Shown one piece after another: positions 5,662 to 6,498 of a stretch of DNA of 6,498 bases (positions are counted from its first letter, which is position 1; every line of letters begins with the position of its first letter). The stretch comes from JAYSFC01 sp041913505. GTDB taxonomy: Bacteria; Pseudomonadota; Gammaproteobacteria; Burkholderiales; Burkholderiaceae_C. The position numbers and the translations under genes were made by a program. The notes beneath the pieces are model-generated. The model worked only from the letters and a program-made list of their open reading frames with translations, ran no database searches and was not told where the DNA came from. Location of the stretch: NCBI GenBank assembly GCA_041913505.1, contig JAYSFC010000160.1, positions 1 to 6,498 on the forward strand, in the 5' to 3' direction.

Positions 5662-6498
5662 ATGTCCTCCATGACCCCCCAGGAAATCGTTTCCGAACTC
5701 GACCACCACATCGTTGGCCAAGCCAGCGCCAAGCGTGCGGTGGCCATCGCGCTGCGCAACCGCTGGCGTCGCCAGCAGGTGGAAAGCGGCCTGCGCCAGG
5801 AAATCACGCCCAAGAACATCCTCATGATCGGCCCCACGGGTGTGGGCAAGACCGAGATCGCGCGGCGCCTGGCGCGCCTGGCCGATGCGCCCTTCATCAA
5901 GGTTGAAGCCACCAAGTTCACCGAGGTGGGCTATGTGGGCAAGGACGTCGACTCGATCATCCGCGACTTGGCCGAGATGGCCGTCAAGCAGACGCGGGAA
6001 GGGGAGATGAAGAAAGTGCGCACGCGTGCCGAGGACGCAGCCGAGGAGCGCATCCTCGACGTGCTGGTGGGCGAGGCCTCGGCCGACAGCGCCACGCGCC
6101 AGGTGTTCCGCAAGAAACTGCGCGAGGGCCAGCTGGACGACAAGGAGATCGAGATCGACGTGGCCGAGGCGCGCCCGCAGCTCGAGATCATGGGGCCGCA
6201 GGGCATGGAGGAAATGGCCGAGCAGCTGCGCGGCATGTTCAGCCAGCTGGGCCAGGAAAAGCGCAGGACGCGCAAGCTCAAGATCGCCGAGGCCATGAAG
6301 CTGCTCGTGGACGAGGCCGCCGCCAAGCTCGTGAACGAGGAAGAGATCAAGACCCGCGCTGTCCAGAACATGGAGCAGAACGGCATCGTCTTCATCGACG
6401 AGATCGACAAGGTGGCCGCGCGCCAGGAGGCCAGCGGTGCCGACGTCTCGCGCCAGGGTGTGCAGCGCGACCTGCTGCCGCTGGTGGAGGGCACCACG
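5662..6498 (+). CDS. hslU: HslU (ClpY), AAA+ unfoldase subunit of the HslVU protease, 3' truncated by window
   Basis: The first 279 codons are present and the frame is open to the window end. E. coli HslU has 443 residues, so about 160 are missing. HslU is a hexameric ATPase that recognises, unfolds and feeds substrates into HslV. Walker A GPTGVGKT is at residues 57-64 and the central-pore loop GYVG at 90-93, exactly the E. coli numbers when ATG 5662 is the start (MSSMTPQEIV against E. coli MSEMTPREIV). This is why I prefer it to the in-frame ATGs at 5656 (+2 residues) and 5671. The I-domain insertion spans about 110-240, and Walker B is VFIDEIDK with D246 and E247. No clear Shine-Dalgarno site precedes any of the starts. 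It is probably cotranscribed with hslV from the sigma-32 promoter, across the repeat hairpin. Confidence 0.96.
   Translation, partial: MSSMTPQEIVSELDHHIVGQASAKRAVAIALRNRWRRQQVESGLRQEITPKNILMIGPTGVGKTEIARRLARLADAPFIKVEATKFTEVGYVGKDVDSIIRDLAEMAVKQTREGEMKKVRTRAEDAAEERILDVLVGEASADSATRQVFRKKLREGQLDDKEIEIDVAEARPQLEIMGPQGMEEMAEQLRGMFSQLGQEKRRTRKLKIAEAMKLLVDEAAAKLVNEEEIKTRAVQNMEQNGIVFIDEIDKVAARQEASGADVSRQGVQRDLLPLVEGTT

Noticed and set aside
5931..6497. A 188-codon open frame on the minus strand
   Set aside because: It lies opposite hslU, whose Walker A, GYVG and Walker B motifs establish the + strand as coding.

Overview
The window looks like a chromosomal, housekeeping stretch from a high-GC betaproteobacterium, most likely Comamonadaceae (Acidovorax-like). 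Three things point there: strong G/C bias at third codon positions, protein sequences close to Burkholderiales forms (HslV with a six-residue leader, DksA with a degenerate zinc finger), and two copies of a short dispersed repeat (core ATAGCTGC ... AAGCRCTGGGG) that I recall as common between genes in this family. The taxonomic call is inference, since there is no rRNA gene here. I see no mobile element, CRISPR array, tRNA or phage gene.

All six genes are on the + strand. (1) 1-1046: 3' part of a RlmI-type 23S rRNA m5C methyltransferase whose start is upstream of the window. (2) 1047-1202: intergenic, with repeat copy 1 and a GC-rich hairpin followed by a T-run. (3) 1203-2270: COG0523 (CobW-like) GTPase with a histidine-rich loop. 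(4) 2271-2449: intergenic leader with a possible dksA promoter. (5) 2450-3202: DksA with a ~100-residue Ala/Lys/Pro extension and only one of the four zinc-finger cysteines. (6) 3241-4977: an uncharacterised 578-residue protein that I read as two successive modules of TPR-like helices plus a STAS-like domain. (7) 5040-5588: HslV protease. (8) 5662-6498: HslU ATPase, cut off by the window end.

Functionally the window joins ribosome modification (RlmI), metal handling (COG0523), stringent-response control of transcription (DksA) and heat-shock proteolysis (HslVU). A strong match to a sigma-32 promoter lies directly before hslV. It is so close to the ATG that the heat-shock transcript should have almost no leader. 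Repeat copy 2, a 10-bp hairpin, sits between hslV and hslU.

The items most worth following are the duplicated TPR-STAS protein, the near-leaderless heat-shock promoter, and the pairing of a cysteine-poor DksA with a zinc-linked GTPase family. Nothing else suggests a wholly new system.
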